Shown piece after piece: positions 51,659 through 64,000 of a stretch of DNA of 64,000 bases. The notes beneath the pieces are model-generated. The model saw nothing but the letters and a program-made list of their open reading frames with translations, had not been told where the DNA came from and ran no database searches. Position numbers and translations under genes: made by a program. Every line of letters begins with the position of its first letter. The first letter of the stretch is position 1. This DNA is from Algoriphagus sp. NG3 (GTDB lineage: Bacteria > Bacteroidota > Bacteroidia > Cytophagales > Cyclobacteriaceae), in contig NZ_CP139421.1 of assembly GCF_034119865.1 (NCBI RefSeq), positions 1,054,001-1,118,000 of the forward strand. Reading direction: 5' to 3'.

Positions 51659-54166
51659 ATGAAAAATAGTAACAAACCCAAAATGTCTGATTATCACTAT
51701 TATTTAAAAAGCTTACTTGTTGTACTTTTCGTCGCTTTTTCCTTCCAGGTAAATGCTCAGGAAAACTCACCCTTGACACTTTGGTATAAGCAGCCAGCTG
51801 CCGATGTATGGACGGATGCCTTGCCGATCGGCAATGGTAAACTGGGAGCCATGATCTACGGGAATGTGGAAAATGAACTGATCCAGCTCAACGAGCATAC
51901 GGTTTGGTCTGGTGGACCCAATAGAAATGATAATCCGGATGCCTTGGCAGCCTTGCCCGAAATCCGACGATTGGTTTTCGATGGAAAGCAAAAAGAAGCG
52001 GAGGAACTGGCTGCCAAAACCATCCAAAGCAAGAAGTCTCATGGGCAGAAGTTTCAGCCTGTGGGCGATTTGAATATTGCCTTTGACGGACACGATGAGT
52101 TTTCTGATTATCGCAGGGAACTGGATATTGAGCGGGCAATTTCCAAAGTCAGCTATACCGTAGATGGCGTGACATATACCCGTGAAGCCATTTCTTCATT
52201 TGCTGATAATGTGATTGCGATTCACTTAAGAGCTAGCAAACCTGGGATGATTTCATTCACGGCATCTATGGCTACTCCTCAACCGAATGCTACGATTGGC
52301 CTCAATTCAGAAAAGGAATTGACAATCTCCGGCACCACCACAGATCATGAAGGGGTAAGGGGGCAAGTAGAATTCAAAAGCATCACTAAAGTCAAAAACC
52401 AAGGAGGAACGCTTACTGCTACAGGTACCTCAATCAAGGTAGAAGATGCCGACGAAGTGGCGGTTTATATTGCAATGGCTACCAATTTCAACAACTACCT
52501 AGATCTATCTGGAGATGAAAATGCCAGAGCAGCCGCATTTATGGCAGAAGCTGCTACAAAATCTTTTGATGAGCTGCTGAAGAGAAATGTGTTGGATTAT
52601 CAAAACTATTTCAATCGTGTAAGTCTGGATTTGGGTGACACGGAATCATCAAAACTCCCGACAGATGAGCGTCTAAAGAGCTTTAGGACAGGAGATGATC
52701 CTCAGCTGGTAACCCTTTATTATCAGTATGGACGGTATTTGTTGATTTCTTCTTCCCAGCCTGGAGGACAGCCGGCAAACTTGCAAGGAATATGGAACAA
52801 AGAGATGTCACCACCTTGGGACAGCAAGTACACGATCAATATCAATGCGCAGATGAATTACTGGCCGGCGGAGAAAGCCAATCTGGCCGAGCTTCATGAG
52901 CCTTTCCTGAAAATGGTGACTGAGATGTCCGAGGCTGGGGAAGAAACGGCCCGCGTCATGTATGGTGCGAGAGGTTGGATGGCTCATCATAACACGGATA
53001 TTTGGAGGATTACGGGGCCGGTAGATGCAATTTTCTGGGGTATCTGGAGCGGGGGTGGAGCCTGGACCAGCCAGCATCTTTGGGATCATTTCCAATACAG
53101 CGGTGACATGGAATACCTCAAGTCTATCTATCCGATTCTAAAAGGCGCAGCAATGTTCTATGTGGATTTTCTGGTGGAGCATCCAGACAAACCATGGCTC
53201 GTAGTCAATCCCGGAACATCACCTGAAAATGCACCAGCTGCACATGATGGTTCCTCTTTGGATGCGGGTACTACCATGGACAATCAATTGGTTTTTGATG
53301 CCTTCAGTGCGGTGATTCAGGCTTCGGAGATGCTCGGAAATGATCAGTCTTTTGCGGATTCGCTAAGAGTCCTAAGAGATCAATTGCCTCCAATGCAGAT
53401 CGGGAAACATGGACAGCTGCAGGAATGGTTGGATGATATTGACGACCCCAATGACCATCACCGTCATATTTCACATTTGTATGGACTTTTCCCTTCCAAT
53501 CAGATTTCTCCTTTGCGCACGCCAGAATTGTATTCTGCTTCCAAAAATACCTTGATCCAGCGTGGAGATGTATCCACAGGCTGGAGCATGGGTTGGAAAG
53601 TCAACTGGTGGGCAAGAATGCTGGATGGTAACCATGCCTATAAACTGATACAAAATCAGCTTTCCCCTGTGGGCACCAACCAAGGTGGCGGAGGTTCTTA
53701 TAACAATCTTTTTGATGCGCATCCACCGTTCCAGATTGACGGCAACTTCGGCTGTACTTCTGGGATCACCGAGATGCTGGTTCAGAGTGCCAATGGAGAG
53801 ATTCATCTATTACCAGCTTTACCAGACGTTTGGCAGCATGGAAGCATTGCTGGAATCCGTGCAAAAGGAGGTTTTGAAGTAGTGGAACTGAAGTGGAAAG
53901 ACGGGAAGGTCGAAAAGGTGGTGATAAAATCGACAATCGGAGGAAATCTTCGATTAAGAGTCCCTAATACATTGGGTCTGGAAAATGGTAATGGACTGAA
54001 GAATGCCAATGGAGCTAATTCTAATCCTTTCTACCAGGTGCCAGTCACTGCTGCCCCAATCGTGTCGTCAGCTGCTGAGATTATACCTGTAGATCTAAGC
54101 GATATGGAGCTATATGATGTGCAAACTACTGCAGGAGAGGTAATCACATTGGTGGCAGGGAAATGA
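51659..54166 (+). CDS. Glycoside hydrolase family 95 (alpha-L-fucosidase/galactosidase)
   Basis: Inverting exo-glycosidase of 835 residues from the ATG at 51659; ATGs at 51584 and 51683 are alternatives, the latter also giving a signal peptide (cleaved after QVNAQ). The N-terminal beta-sandwich starts [26 protein letters not shown], the GH95 hallmark. The (alpha/alpha)6 barrel carries the catalytic set: [11 protein letters not shown] (the two Asn), [10 protein letters not shown] (general acid Glu) and FQIDGNFG (Asp). Exported to periplasm or surface. It removes alpha-1,2-linked L-fucose or L-galactose from plant or algal glycans. Confidence 0.96.
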   Translation: MKNSNKPKMSDYHYYLKSLLVVLFVAFSFQVNAQENSPLTLWYKQPAADVWTDALPIGNGKLGAMIYGNVENELIQLNEHTVWSGGPNRNDNPDALAALPEIRRLVFDGKQKEAEELAAKTIQSKKSHGQKFQPVGDLNIAFDGHDEFSDYRRELDIERAISKVSYTVDGVTYTREAISSFADNVIAIHLRASKPGMISFTASMATPQPNATIGLNSEKELTISGTTTDHEGVRGQVEFKSITKVKNQGGTLTATGTSIKVEDADEVAVYIAMATNFNNYLDLSGDENARAAAFMAEAATKSFDELLKRNVLDYQNYFNRVSLDLGDTESSKLPTDERLKSFRTGDDPQLVTLYYQYGRYLLISSSQPGGQPANLQGIWNKEMSPPWDSKYTININAQMNYWPAEKANLAELHEPFLKMVTEMSEAGEETARVMYGARGWMAHHNTDIWRITGPVDAIFWGIWSGGGAWTSQHLWDHFQYSGDMEYLKSIYPILKGAAMFYVDFLVEHPDKPWLVVNPGTSPENAPAAHDGSSLDAGTTMDNQLVFDAFSAVIQASEMLGNDQSFADSLRVLRDQLPPMQIGKHGQLQEWLDDIDDPNDHHRHISHLYGLFPSNQISPLRTPELYSASKNTLIQRGDVSTGWSMGWKVNWWARMLDGNHAYKLIQNQLSPVGTNQGGGGSYNNLFDAHPPFQIDGNFGCTSGITEMLVQSANGEIHLLPALPDVWQHGSIAGIRAKGGFEVVELKWKDGKVEKVVIKSTIGGNLRLRVPNTLGLENGNGLKNANGANSNPFYQVPVTAAPIVSSAAEIIPVDLSDMELYDVQTTAGEVITLVAGK

Positions 54167-54250
54167 GTTTGGCTGAAAACAGGTTCTTTATAGATAGTTG
54201 ATTTCAGTTGTAAATAGCGTATAAACGAAAACTAGTATTACTGATCAAAA

Positions 54251-56120
<1,870 letters not shown>

Positions 56121-56140
56121 TTTAAATGCTTCTAACCTGA

Positions 56141-57067
<927 letters not shown>

Positions 57068-57287
57068 AATGGCTCCTTTCAGCTCATTGCATTTGGAAGA
57101 ATTATGTTTAGAAAAATTGAAGCATAATATGTCCGCTTTCTTGACACTTAGCAAATAATATAAGGTTTGAAGTCAAAATTTACGTGCAGTGGACTGTCGA
57201 TAATTGTCCGCGGTTGAAAGGTTTCATTTAACCTAAAGGCAAAGTAGCGGATAATCATAACCAATAATTAACAAAACCCATAATACC

Positions 57288-58211
57288 ATGAACCTATTAA
57301 AAACCTCAATTCTGGCTTCATGCCTCTTAATTGCCTCCTCTGCAATAGCTCAGGACGGCACTATTTATCCACTGGAAAGACCAGATGAACCTAATGCAAT
57401 TTTGCTGGGAACAGGTGGAGTTGAGAACCAACCGGCTAGCGAAACTTGGTTCAAGCAATGGGGTGATCCAATGGCACGAAATATTACAACTGCTACACTT
57501 ACTCCATTTTTACCTGAACCTGGCAAAGCAACAGGAGCAGCCGTACTTGTCGCCCCAGGTGGCGGTTTTAGATGGCTGTCTTTAAAGAATGAAGGATGGG
57601 AAGTGGCACAGGCCCTTGCCGATCAGGGGATAGCGGCATTTGTGCTCAAATACCGTCTGCGACCCACTCCTGAATCTCTGGATGATTTTAAGGAGACAAT
57701 GAACCAAACCTTTGCGGCTGCTACTCCGCCTGCAGATTCCCAAGCTGCATCACGACCAGCTCCCGCTCCTTTTACTCTTTCGGATCAACTGCAAGATGCG
57801 GAAGCTGCCTACGCCATGATCATGGATCGGGCTGAGGAGTGGGGTGTGGATACCAATCGTCTGGGAATGATAGGGTTTTCGGCTGGTGCTGGTTTGACCA
57901 TGCATTGTACGCTTAATTCCAAAACCATGAAGCTGGCCTTTATCGGCCCGATCTACGGTGGCATGGGGTCTGTTGAAGTACCGAAGGACGCTCCTCCTAT
58001 GTTTAATGTTATCGCAACAGATGATTTTCTTTTTAGAGGACAGTTTGGTGTAGTCGATTCATGGTATAAAGCGGGCATACCGGTGGAGTTTCACCTTTAC
58101 CAAAACGGAGGACATGGTTTCGGTTTAGGAAATCCAGACCGAACCAGTAACCGTTGGTTTGATGCTTTTATGTATTGGCTTGAGGTCAATGATTTTTTGG
58201 CGGCTTACTAA
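57288..58211 (+). CDS. Secreted alpha/beta hydrolase (acetylesterase-like)
   Basis: A 307-residue hydrolase with signal peptide ending AIAQD. Layout of the BD-FAE/HSL-like esterases: AVLVAPGGGFRWLS oxyanion motif, nucleophile in GFSAGAG, Asp in ATDDFLF, His in NGGHGFGLG. A Pro/Ala-rich insert (ATPPADSQAASRPAPAP) interrupts the cap region. Such enzymes deacetylate xylan and related glycans. Separated by 220 bases from the previous gene, so it may have its own promoter. Confidence 0.93.
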   Translation: MNLLKTSILASCLLIASSAIAQDGTIYPLERPDEPNAILLGTGGVENQPASETWFKQWGDPMARNITTATLTPFLPEPGKATGAAVLVAPGGGFRWLSLKNEGWEVAQALADQGIAAFVLKYRLRPTPESLDDFKETMNQTFAAATPPADSQAASRPAPAPFTLSDQLQDAEAAYAMIMDRAEEWGVDTNRLGMIGFSAGAGLTMHCTLNSKTMKLAFIGPIYGGMGSVEVPKDAPPMFNVIATDDFLFRGQFGVVDSWYKAGIPVEFHLYQNGGHGFGLGNPDRTSNRWFDAFMYWLEVNDFLAAY

Positions 58212-58328
58212 GGGGAAACCTTAATCCTATTCTTTTGGCATAGAAAGACAGAGCTAGTAACTCTAGTCTATGGGAGAGTTGTGTTCAGAATTTTATTCTG
58301 TTCCAATAATCTATTGTCTAGTAAGTGA

Positions 58329-58357
58329 TTGAAAAACATGCTTTTCAAAGTTTTTTT
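58329..58357 (+). terminator. Possible terminator before the sigma factor gene
   Basis: TTGAAAA and TTTTCAA pair around ACATGC, followed by AG and seven T. The stem is short and AT-only, so this is a weak candidate. It would separate the enzyme run from the sigma/FecR/SusCD unit. Confidence 0.45.
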
Positions 58358-58421
58358 GATGTGATTATTAAAATAATTTGAAATCATGAGGTTGTTTGAT
58401 TCCAAGAACTACTCTTTATAA

Positions 58422-59105
58422 ATGAAGAGTGGAGATACCTTCCTGTTCAAAATGAAAAAAACCCAGAATAAACCTATTGAAACCACTAAAGCGCCAGCTA
58501 TGCTGTACATGCAGCATAGTCAAGTAATGGTAGTATATACAGAAAAGTCTGATCGTGAGGTCTGGACTTCCTTTAAGAATGGAGATGAGGCAGCATTTAA
58601 TTACATCTACAGAAAATACGTTGCGGATCTCTACAATTATGGAATGCAGATCTGTAAGCAGGAAGATTTGATACGGGATTGCCTGCAGAAGATGTTTGTG
58701 GATTTGCGTAAGAACCAAGCCAAGCTAGGGGATGTACAGCGGATTAAAGGCTATTTGTTTACAGTGTTCCACCGGGAGCTGGTCAGATTTTTAAAGAAAG
58801 AGAAGAAGTATCATTCAGCTCTCATATCCATAGAATCTGAGGAAGATAGTTTTTTTATAGAAACCTCCCATGAGACCAAGCTCATAGATGAAGAATTTGC
58901 TTTGGAGCAGAAAGTGGAAATCTCCAAAGCACTGAACCAACTTTCTCCAAGACAGCGGCAAGCTATAATCATGCTCTATCAGGAAGAATTGTCTTATAAG
59001 GAGATCGCCGATATCATGAATTTCAACGAAGTGAAAACAGCAAGAACCTTGGTCTATCGCGCCATGGAGAAGCTCAAAGAAATATTTGAAGTCAAGAAAG
59101 CCTAA
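58422..59105 (+). CDS. ECF-type RNA polymerase sigma factor
   Basis: A sigma-70 family factor of up to 227 residues. Region 2 starts around DREVWTSFKNGDEAAFNYIYRKYVADLYNYG, and region 4 is LSPRQRQAIIMLYQEELSYKEIADIMN. The first 40 residues are poorly structured and contain five possible ATG starts, so the true start may be as late as 58527. It pairs with the FecR gene 23 bases downstream, the usual switch for a SusC with an STN domain. Cytoplasmic; released by FecR upon substrate import. Confidence 0.92.
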   Translation: MKSGDTFLFKMKKTQNKPIETTKAPAMLYMQHSQVMVVYTEKSDREVWTSFKNGDEAAFNYIYRKYVADLYNYGMQICKQEDLIRDCLQKMFVDLRKNQAKLGDVQRIKGYLFTVFHRELVRFLKKEKKYHSALISIESEEDSFFIETSHETKLIDEEFALEQKVEISKALNQLSPRQRQAIIMLYQEELSYKEIADIMNFNEVKTARTLVYRAMEKLKEIFEVKKA

Positions 59106-59128
59106 CCAGCATACTTTCTCCCACTACC

Positions 59129-60157
59129 ATGGATGAAAAAAATAAATATATAGATTTTGAGATCGAGGATTTTTTGAATGATGAGTTTTTTATTCAATGG
59201 GTCAAAAATCCTGGAGAGGAAACAAACCACTTCTGGCTCAAATGGATAGAAAACCATCCGGACAGAAGGCCGGTGGTCCAGAAAGCCCGCGAAATCATTG
59301 TTATGGTCGACTACAAAGAAAGGTTTGTCCTTTCTGACCATGCTTACATGGATCTATACGAGGATATTGTAGAAAAGAGCCACCAGACCATAGCTGATGG
59401 GAAACATTTCCTGTGGAGTGGCTGGCATAAAACAGCCGCTATCTTATTCCTGGTTTTTTCTACGATTTATGGTATTGATTTTTTGAATAAAGGAAAATTG
59501 GCAGAACAAGAAATACAACAGGTGACTCCTTGGATTACAGTGGATAATCCTGCAGGTCAAAAGTATCGCTTTAAACTTCCAGATGGGACACTGGTACACC
59601 TGAATGCAGCAAGTAAAATCGAGTACCCCCAGTCCTTTGGTTCCGATGTCAGAACAGTACGGATGGCAGGTGAAGCCTATTTTGATGTAACACACGATTC
59701 AAGCCGTCCTTTTGTCATTGAGATCGACAACAGCCAGGTGAAGGTACTTGGCACCTCCTTTAATCTCAAGAACGGTGAGGATTTTGAGCTGGCACTGGTA
59801 GAGGGCAAAGTGGAAGTGGCAGATTCTATTGGAGGAGTTATTACCCTGCTGCCCAATGAAATGCTTGTTAAGCGAAAGAATGGGGAAGTGTCCAAAACGG
59901 GATTTGATCCTCTTGAAATTCTAGGTTGGAAAGACCAACATCTCATCTTTAAAGACAATACATATCCGGAGGTCATAGAGAAACTCGAAATTTGGTTCGG
60001 GATCACTATCCACAGCACACTCAAAGTGGAAAAGGGATGGTCCTACTCCGGACGGTATCATAATAAGTCCTTAGACCATGTGCTGGAGGGTATCAGTATT
60101 TCCTCTGACTTCAAATATTCAATAGACAATAAATCAGTAACAATTTCAAACCCATAA
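59129..60157 (+). CDS. FecR-type anti-sigma factor
   Basis: A 342-residue membrane anti-sigma factor. The cytoplasmic N-terminal part (about 1-95) contains FFIQWVKNPGEETNHFWLKWIENHP. One transmembrane helix follows (AAILFLVFSTIYGIDFL). The periplasmic FecR domain has VDNPAGQKYRFKLPDGTLVHLNAASKIEYP and GEAYFDVTHDSSRPF. The C-terminal STN-contact domain reads LIFKDNTYPEVIEKLEIWFG. It holds the sigma factor until the STN domain of the following SusC signals. Confidence 0.96.
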   Translation: MDEKNKYIDFEIEDFLNDEFFIQWVKNPGEETNHFWLKWIENHPDRRPVVQKAREIIVMVDYKERFVLSDHAYMDLYEDIVEKSHQTIADGKHFLWSGWHKTAAILFLVFSTIYGIDFLNKGKLAEQEIQQVTPWITVDNPAGQKYRFKLPDGTLVHLNAASKIEYPQSFGSDVRTVRMAGEAYFDVTHDSSRPFVIEIDNSQVKVLGTSFNLKNGEDFELALVEGKVEVADSIGGVITLLPNEMLVKRKNGEVSKTGFDPLEILGWKDQHLIFKDNTYPEVIEKLEIWFGITIHSTLKVEKGWSYSGRYHNKSLDHVLEGISISSDFKYSIDNKSVTISNP

Positions 60158-60204
60158 CCTACTAATCATGGAACACATTTATCCCAACACCAGCTGAAGG
60201 AAAA

Positions 60205-60272
60205 ATAGGCAGAATTGCGAATGCTCCTCTGCCTATAGCCTTTGCCTCAATCGTCAAATTAATCAAAGGCTA
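60205..60272 (+). promoter_or_regulatory. Twin adjacent hairpins in the susC leader
   Basis: ATAGGCAGA (60205-60213) pairs perfectly with TCTGCCTAT (60228-60236) around 14 bases. Directly after it AGCCTTTG (60237-60244) pairs with CAAAGGCT (60264-60271) around 19 bases. Both lie in the 154-base gap between fecR and susC. No T-tract follows, so they are not ordinary terminators. An RNA processing, stability or regulatory element is likely. Confidence 0.65.
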
Positions 60273-60311
60273 AACTTCAAGTAATACACACTTAAAATCA
60301 TAAACAAAAGT

Positions 60312-63300
60312 ATGGAAAAATCAATACTTAGGAAAATCATTATGCTTTCCAAATATTTTATGTGTGCGTTCCTCTTTCAGCTGTTTTTTACAGCTGTGCT
60401 GATGGCAAATACCGGCAATGCCCAACTGAAGGGCCTGGCCGAGGTAAAAGTCACCGTAAATTTCAAGGAAAGCACACTAAATAAAGTCATCGCTGAGCTG
60501 GAATCCCAAAGTGGATTTCAATTCACCTACAACAAGGCATTGGTAGCCGTAGATGAACTCAGGGTAAGCATGTCAACGAGAAATACCCCGCTATCGGAAG
60601 TATTACTCGAGATTTCCAGCCAGACCAATCTGAAGTTTGTACAACTGGATGATAATATCCATATCACAAAAGGGCCTAAGAAGTCTACCCCTAAAGCGGT
60701 GGAGCCCATTGCTGTGGTGGAGGTAAGAGGGCAGGTGCTGGATCCTACAGGGCTCGCGCTTCCCGGCGTTACAGTAAGGATCAAGAATACCACCAGGGGC
60801 ACCACTACCAATCTTGACGGAGAATTTACCCTCCAAGTCAACGAGGGTGAGACCCTGGTTTTTAGTTTTATAGGCTTTGTGGAAAAAGAAGTCGTAGTTC
60901 AGAATCAGACCGTGATCAATATTGTGTTGGAGGAAGACCTCCAAAGTCTCGATGAGGTGATCGTAGTCGGGTATGCTGAGCAAAAGAAAGAAACGATTGT
61001 GGGGGCGGTAGCTCAGACAAGTGGGGAGGTTCTCAAGCGTACAGGTGGGGTATCCAATGTGGGAGCCGCTCTTACAGGTAATCTTCCAGGGGTAATCACA
61101 ACTGCAAGTACAGGTGTACCGGGCGGAGAAAATCCCCAGATAGTAATCCGGGGCCAAAACAGCTGGAATGGAAATTCCCCATTAATCCTGGTGGATGGAG
61201 TGGAGCGGCCAGAATTTTTCAACACCATGGATATCGCCTCTGTGGAGAGTATTTCTGTGTTGAAAGATGCCTCGGCTACTGCGGTTTTTGGATCCAGGGG
61301 TGCAAATGGAGTAATCATCGTCACTACCAAAAGAGGCCGGGAAGGAAAAGCCCAGATCACCGCCAACGTAAGCTCCACCATGAAGGTGGTATCCAAGTTA
61401 CCGGGTAAGTTTGATGCCTACGATGCTATCGGAATCCGTAACCGGGCAATAGAAAATGAACTTTCGGCAAATCCTGACGGATGGGCGGATTACATCCCTT
61501 ACGAGACACGGAACAAGTATAGATTTCCCTCAAGTCTTGAAGAGTCTGAGCGATACCCAAATATTGATTGGCAGGAAACACTCTTCAAAGATTACGCAAT
61601 GGCGTATAATGCCAATGTAGGAATCAGAGGCGGGACTAAGTTTACCCAATATTTTGCCAGCATTGATTTCCAGAATGAAGGGGATCTTTTTAGAAGTTTT
61701 GATAACAATCGTGGATATGAGCCTGGGTACAATTATAACCGTCTGAATTTCAGGAGTAACCTGGATTTTCAGCTGACTTCCAGCACGCAGCTTCAGGTGA
61801 ATCTGGGCGGATCCTATGGCACTAGAAAAACCCCCTGGGGTGGGGGCAATTCCAGTAGCTTCTGGAGTGCGGCCTATGCAAATCCACCAGATGCGTTTAT
61901 GCCTGTCTATTCAGATGGGGCCTGGGGTGTATATGCACCGGATGATGTGGCGGCCGAGAATTCTGTAAGAATACTTGCTGTCAGTGGTATTCAGTATATC
62001 ACAAAAACACAGCTTTCCACAAATTTTGTCCTTAATCAAGATCTGGGAATGATCCTCAAGGGACTGAACTTCCGGGGAACTTTGGCTGTAGATAATTCTT
62101 TCACCGAATCCAATAGAGGTGTAAATGACCTTTACAATACGCCATTTCAGAAGTGGATTGATCCAGTGACAGGTGCTCATCTATACGATGATATAGTGGA
62201 TGCGAACAGCCGGTTTGACTTTAGGGAAGCTGTGACTTGGGGGATTTCAAATGGGCAAATGGTAACGAATGGACCGGATGCTGCCCAAAGAAGATTGTAT
62301 TACCAGTTTCAGCTGAACTACACCGGAAGCATAGCAGAACGTCACAATTATTCACTGATGGGTTTGATGAGCCGGCAACAGGATGCCACAGGTAATATGA
62401 TCCCTTCATATCGGGAAGATTGGGTTTTCCGAGCTAATTATAATTATAAGAACAAGTACTTGCTGGACTATAGCGGTGCTTACAATGGATCTGAGAAGTT
62501 TGCTCCAGAGTATAGATTTGCATTCTTTTCATCCGGAGGTATAGGATGGGTACTGTCAGAAGAAGGGTTTATGAAGTCCTTTTCATTTTTGGATTTCCTT
62601 AAAGTCAGAGCGAGCTATGGAGAGGTAGGAGATGACAATATAGGCGGCAGGTTTTTATTCATGGATCAGTGGGCCTATGGTGAAAGCTCCCAGCTCGGAA
62701 TCATAGGAGTGGACGGGGAATACAGTCCTTATACCTGGTACAGACAGTCATCGGTAGGCAACCCCGAGGTACATTGGGAGACAGTATATAAGACTAATAT
62801 CGGAGTGGAATTCGATATGTTCAATGGTCTGATCAACGGTAATTTCGAGTATTTCAAGGATGATAGAAAGGATATCTTGATGTCTGATGACCGTTCTATT
62901 CCCAGCTATTACGGCACTACTGCCCCAGCGGCAAATTTAGGACGTGTTGTGACGAAAGGATTTGAGTTTACCCTAGGTGCAAGCCATACTTTTGGAAATC
63001 AAGTCCGTGTATGGGGGGACTTTTCTATGACTCATGCGGAGAATGTGGTGATTGAGAGAGATGATCCCGAGCTACAGGTTGATTATCAGAAAGCTAAAAA
63101 CTATCAGCTCGGTCAGTACCGTACGCATATCAGCAATGGCTATTATAGCTCATGGGATGAGGTGTACGGCAGTACACCGCACAATGCAAACGATCAGTTT
63201 AAGCTACCGGGGGGGATGCAAATCCTTGATTTCAACGGCGACGGGGTGATTGACTCCTTTGATGCTGCTCCATTTGGCTTTTCAGGAGTACCGGAGAATA

Positions 63301-63758
63301 CCTACAGTACCAATATTGGGGTAGAATGGAAAGGGCTGAGTGTCTATGTTCAATTCTATGGTGTAAACAATGTGACCAGAGACGTGCCACTAGGAAGTTT
63401 GAACAACCGTCTCAACAGAGTATATGAAGAAGGAAGCTATTGGTCTGAGGACAATATGGATCCGGATGCACCTATGCCTAGATGGGGGGCGCTGCTACAG
63501 GGGTATAGCAATGGACAGCGTTACCTGTATGACGGGTCTTATCTCCGTCTCAAAAATGCTGAAATCGCCTATCTGTTCAATGGAGATTGGGTGAGAAGAA
63601 TAGGAGTAGAGACCTTAAGGGTCTATGTGAACGGCAACAACTTGCTTCTATGGACGGATATGCCGGATGATAGGGAGTCCAATTTCTCCTCAGCAGGCTT
63701 TGCCGGTGCTTATCCTACGGTAAGAAGGATCAATCTTGGCCTAAATGTTTCATTCTAA
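60312..63758 (+). CDS. SusC/RagA TonB-dependent transporter with STN domain
   Basis: Outer membrane glycan importer of 1148 residues. After a signal segment ending GNAQ (about 38) comes an STN domain (about 45-120: VTVNFKESTLNKVIAELE, FTYNKALV). A carboxypeptidase-like domain (about 138-208: VRGQVLDPTGLALPGVTVRIKNT) and LDEVIVVGYAEQKKE (TonB box region) follow. The plug runs to about 345 (LVDGVERPEFF; SVLKDASATAVFGSRGANGVIIVTTK). The rest is a beta-barrel ending in LGLNVSF with terminal Phe. The STN domain is the contact for FecR. SusD starts 13 bases after its stop. Confidence 0.97.
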   Translation: MEKSILRKIIMLSKYFMCAFLFQLFFTAVLMANTGNAQLKGLAEVKVTVNFKESTLNKVIAELESQSGFQFTYNKALVAVDELRVSMSTRNTPLSEVLLEISSQTNLKFVQLDDNIHITKGPKKSTPKAVEPIAVVEVRGQVLDPTGLALPGVTVRIKNTTRGTTTNLDGEFTLQVNEGETLVFSFIGFVEKEVVVQNQTVINIVLEEDLQSLDEVIVVGYAEQKKETIVGAVAQTSGEVLKRTGGVSNVGAALTGNLPGVITTASTGVPGGENPQIVIRGQNSWNGNSPLILVDGVERPEFFNTMDIASVESISVLKDASATAVFGSRGANGVIIVTTKRGREGKAQITANVSSTMKVVSKLPGKFDAYDAIGIRNRAIENELSANPDGWADYIPYETRNKYRFPSSLEESERYPNIDWQETLFKDYAMAYNANVGIRGGTKFTQYFASIDFQNEGDLFRSFDNNRGYEPGYNYNRLNFRSNLDFQLTSSTQLQVNLGGSYGTRKTPWGGGNSSSFWSAAYANPPDAFMPVYSDGAWGVYAPDDVAAENSVRILAVSGIQYITKTQLSTNFVLNQDLGMILKGLNFRGTLAVDNSFTESNRGVNDLYNTPFQKWIDPVTGAHLYDDIVDANSRFDFREAVTWGISNGQMVTNGPDAAQRRLYYQFQLNYTGSIAERHNYSLMGLMSRQQDATGNMIPSYREDWVFRANYNYKNKYLLDYSGAYNGSEKFAPEYRFAFFSSGGIGWVLSEEGFMKSFSFLDFLKVRASYGEVGDDNIGGRFLFMDQWAYGESSQLGIIGVDGEYSPYTWYRQSSVGNPEVHWETVYKTNIGVEFDMFNGLINGNFEYFKDDRKDILMSDDRSIPSYYGTTAPAANLGRVVTKGFEFTLGASHTFGNQVRVWGDFSMTHAENVVIERDDPELQVDYQKAKNYQLGQYRTHISNGYYSSWDEVYGSTPHNANDQFKLPGGMQILDFNGDGVIDSFDAAPFGFSGVPENTYSTNIGVEWKGLSVYVQFYGVNNVTRDVPLGSLNNRLNRVYEEGSYWSEDNMDPDAPMPRWGALLQGYSNGQRYLYDGSYLRLKNAEIAYLFNGDWVRRIGVETLRVYVNGNNLLLWTDMPDDRESNFSSAGFAGAYPTVRRINLGLNVSF

Positions 63759-63771
63759 CCTAGCATTCCAC

Positions 63772-64000
63772 ATGAACAATTCTATAAAAAATATAATTAA
63801 GTGCGGATTTCTGACAGTACTTATCCTGTCTGCCACTTCCTGTGAGGATTACCTGGAAAGATCTCCGGATTCCATCATTTCGGAAGAAACCGCCTTTCAA
63901 AACTTCACTAATTTCCAGGGATTCACCGAAGAGCTCTACCATTGTATTCCAAATTTCACATTGGCCTATTGGGTGAGTGCCTGGAATTTTGGGGAAGACG
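63772..64000 (+). CDS. SusD/RagB family glycan-binding lipoprotein (5' part)
   Basis: The first 76 codons of a SusD homologue, cut by the window end. Signal peptide with lipobox ATSC (Cys24), then EDYLERSPDSIISEETAFQNFTNFQGFTEELY, the classic SusD N-terminus. It lids the SusC barrel and binds the glycan outside the cell. Immediately behind susC, confirming a canonical SusC/D pair. Confidence 0.93.
   Translation, partial: MNNSIKNIIKCGFLTVLILSATSCEDYLERSPDSIISEETAFQNFTNFQGFTEELYHCIPNFTLAYWVSAWNFGED

Overview
The window is bacterial chromosome from a member of the Bacteroidota. Evidence is a SusC/SusD pair behind an ECF sigma/FecR pair, many lipoproteins, no Shine-Dalgarno-like spacing before start codons, a one-chain alpha/beta 2-oxoacid dehydrogenase E1, a GH3-type acyl-adenylating enzyme and a DUF3109 protein. 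The mix resembles Cytophagales, perhaps Cyclobacteriaceae such as Algoriphagus; that placement is an inference from gene content.

Layout. 1-5.7 kb: SDR (cut by the window edge), Gfo/Idh/MocA oxidoreductase and cyclophilin on the minus strand, then a GAF histidine kinase, an acyltransferase and a secreted esterase. 6.0-10.6 kb: a visibly AT-rich accessory block with a SUKH protein, two related lipoproteins, a GxxExxY protein, an immunity-like protein and a degenerate HExxH-type protein. Four copies of a 70-73 bp ACCACATAG inverted repeat are interleaved with the last three genes. 10.7-17.4 kb: tRNA-Leu(TAG), then a TetR-TolC-MFP-RND efflux operon with a palindromic operator at its start. 17.5-24.3 kb: a possible ExbD-like secreted protein, an operon joining a WD40-Omp85 fusion to a LytS/LytR two-component system, small lipoproteins and methionine aminopeptidase. 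24.4-34.6 kb: PL10 pectate lyase, Na+/alanine symporter, small proteins, YggS, GH3-like enzyme, LysE exporter and alanine dehydrogenase. 34.6-42.4 kb: the branched-chain 2-oxoacid dehydrogenase E1 facing alanine dehydrogenase across an intergenic region with two Lrp-like palindromes, then a LuxE-like protein, a 39-residue lipoprotein, a sigma-54 activator without a DNA-binding domain, RNase P RNA, DUF4442 and DUF3109. 42.8-48.2 kb: a FAD oxidoreductase paired with a protein carrying a flavinylation-like motif, a PQQ-type sugar dehydrogenase and a Tat-exported oxidoreductase. 48.3-64 kb: a polysaccharide utilisation locus. It has a LacI repressor divergent from an aldo/keto reductase, alcohol dehydrogenase, GH95 fucosidase, ThuA protein, GDSL/SASA acetylesterase and two alpha/beta hydrolases. 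ECF sigma, FecR, SusC with an STN domain and SusD (cut by the edge) follow.

Working model for the locus: SusC/SusD import fucosylated, acylated glycans. Esterases remove acyl groups, GH95 removes fucose, and the AKR and ADH oxidise the released sugar. LacI represses the catabolic part through a perfect 20-bp palindrome lying between a Bacteroidota-type -33 and -7 element. The STN domain, FecR and sigma factor would control the uptake part.

The most unusual items are the GxxExxY/palindrome block, the WD40-Omp85 fusion with its own sensor system, the FAD/FMN pair, the Lrp-like sites and the twin hairpins before susC.
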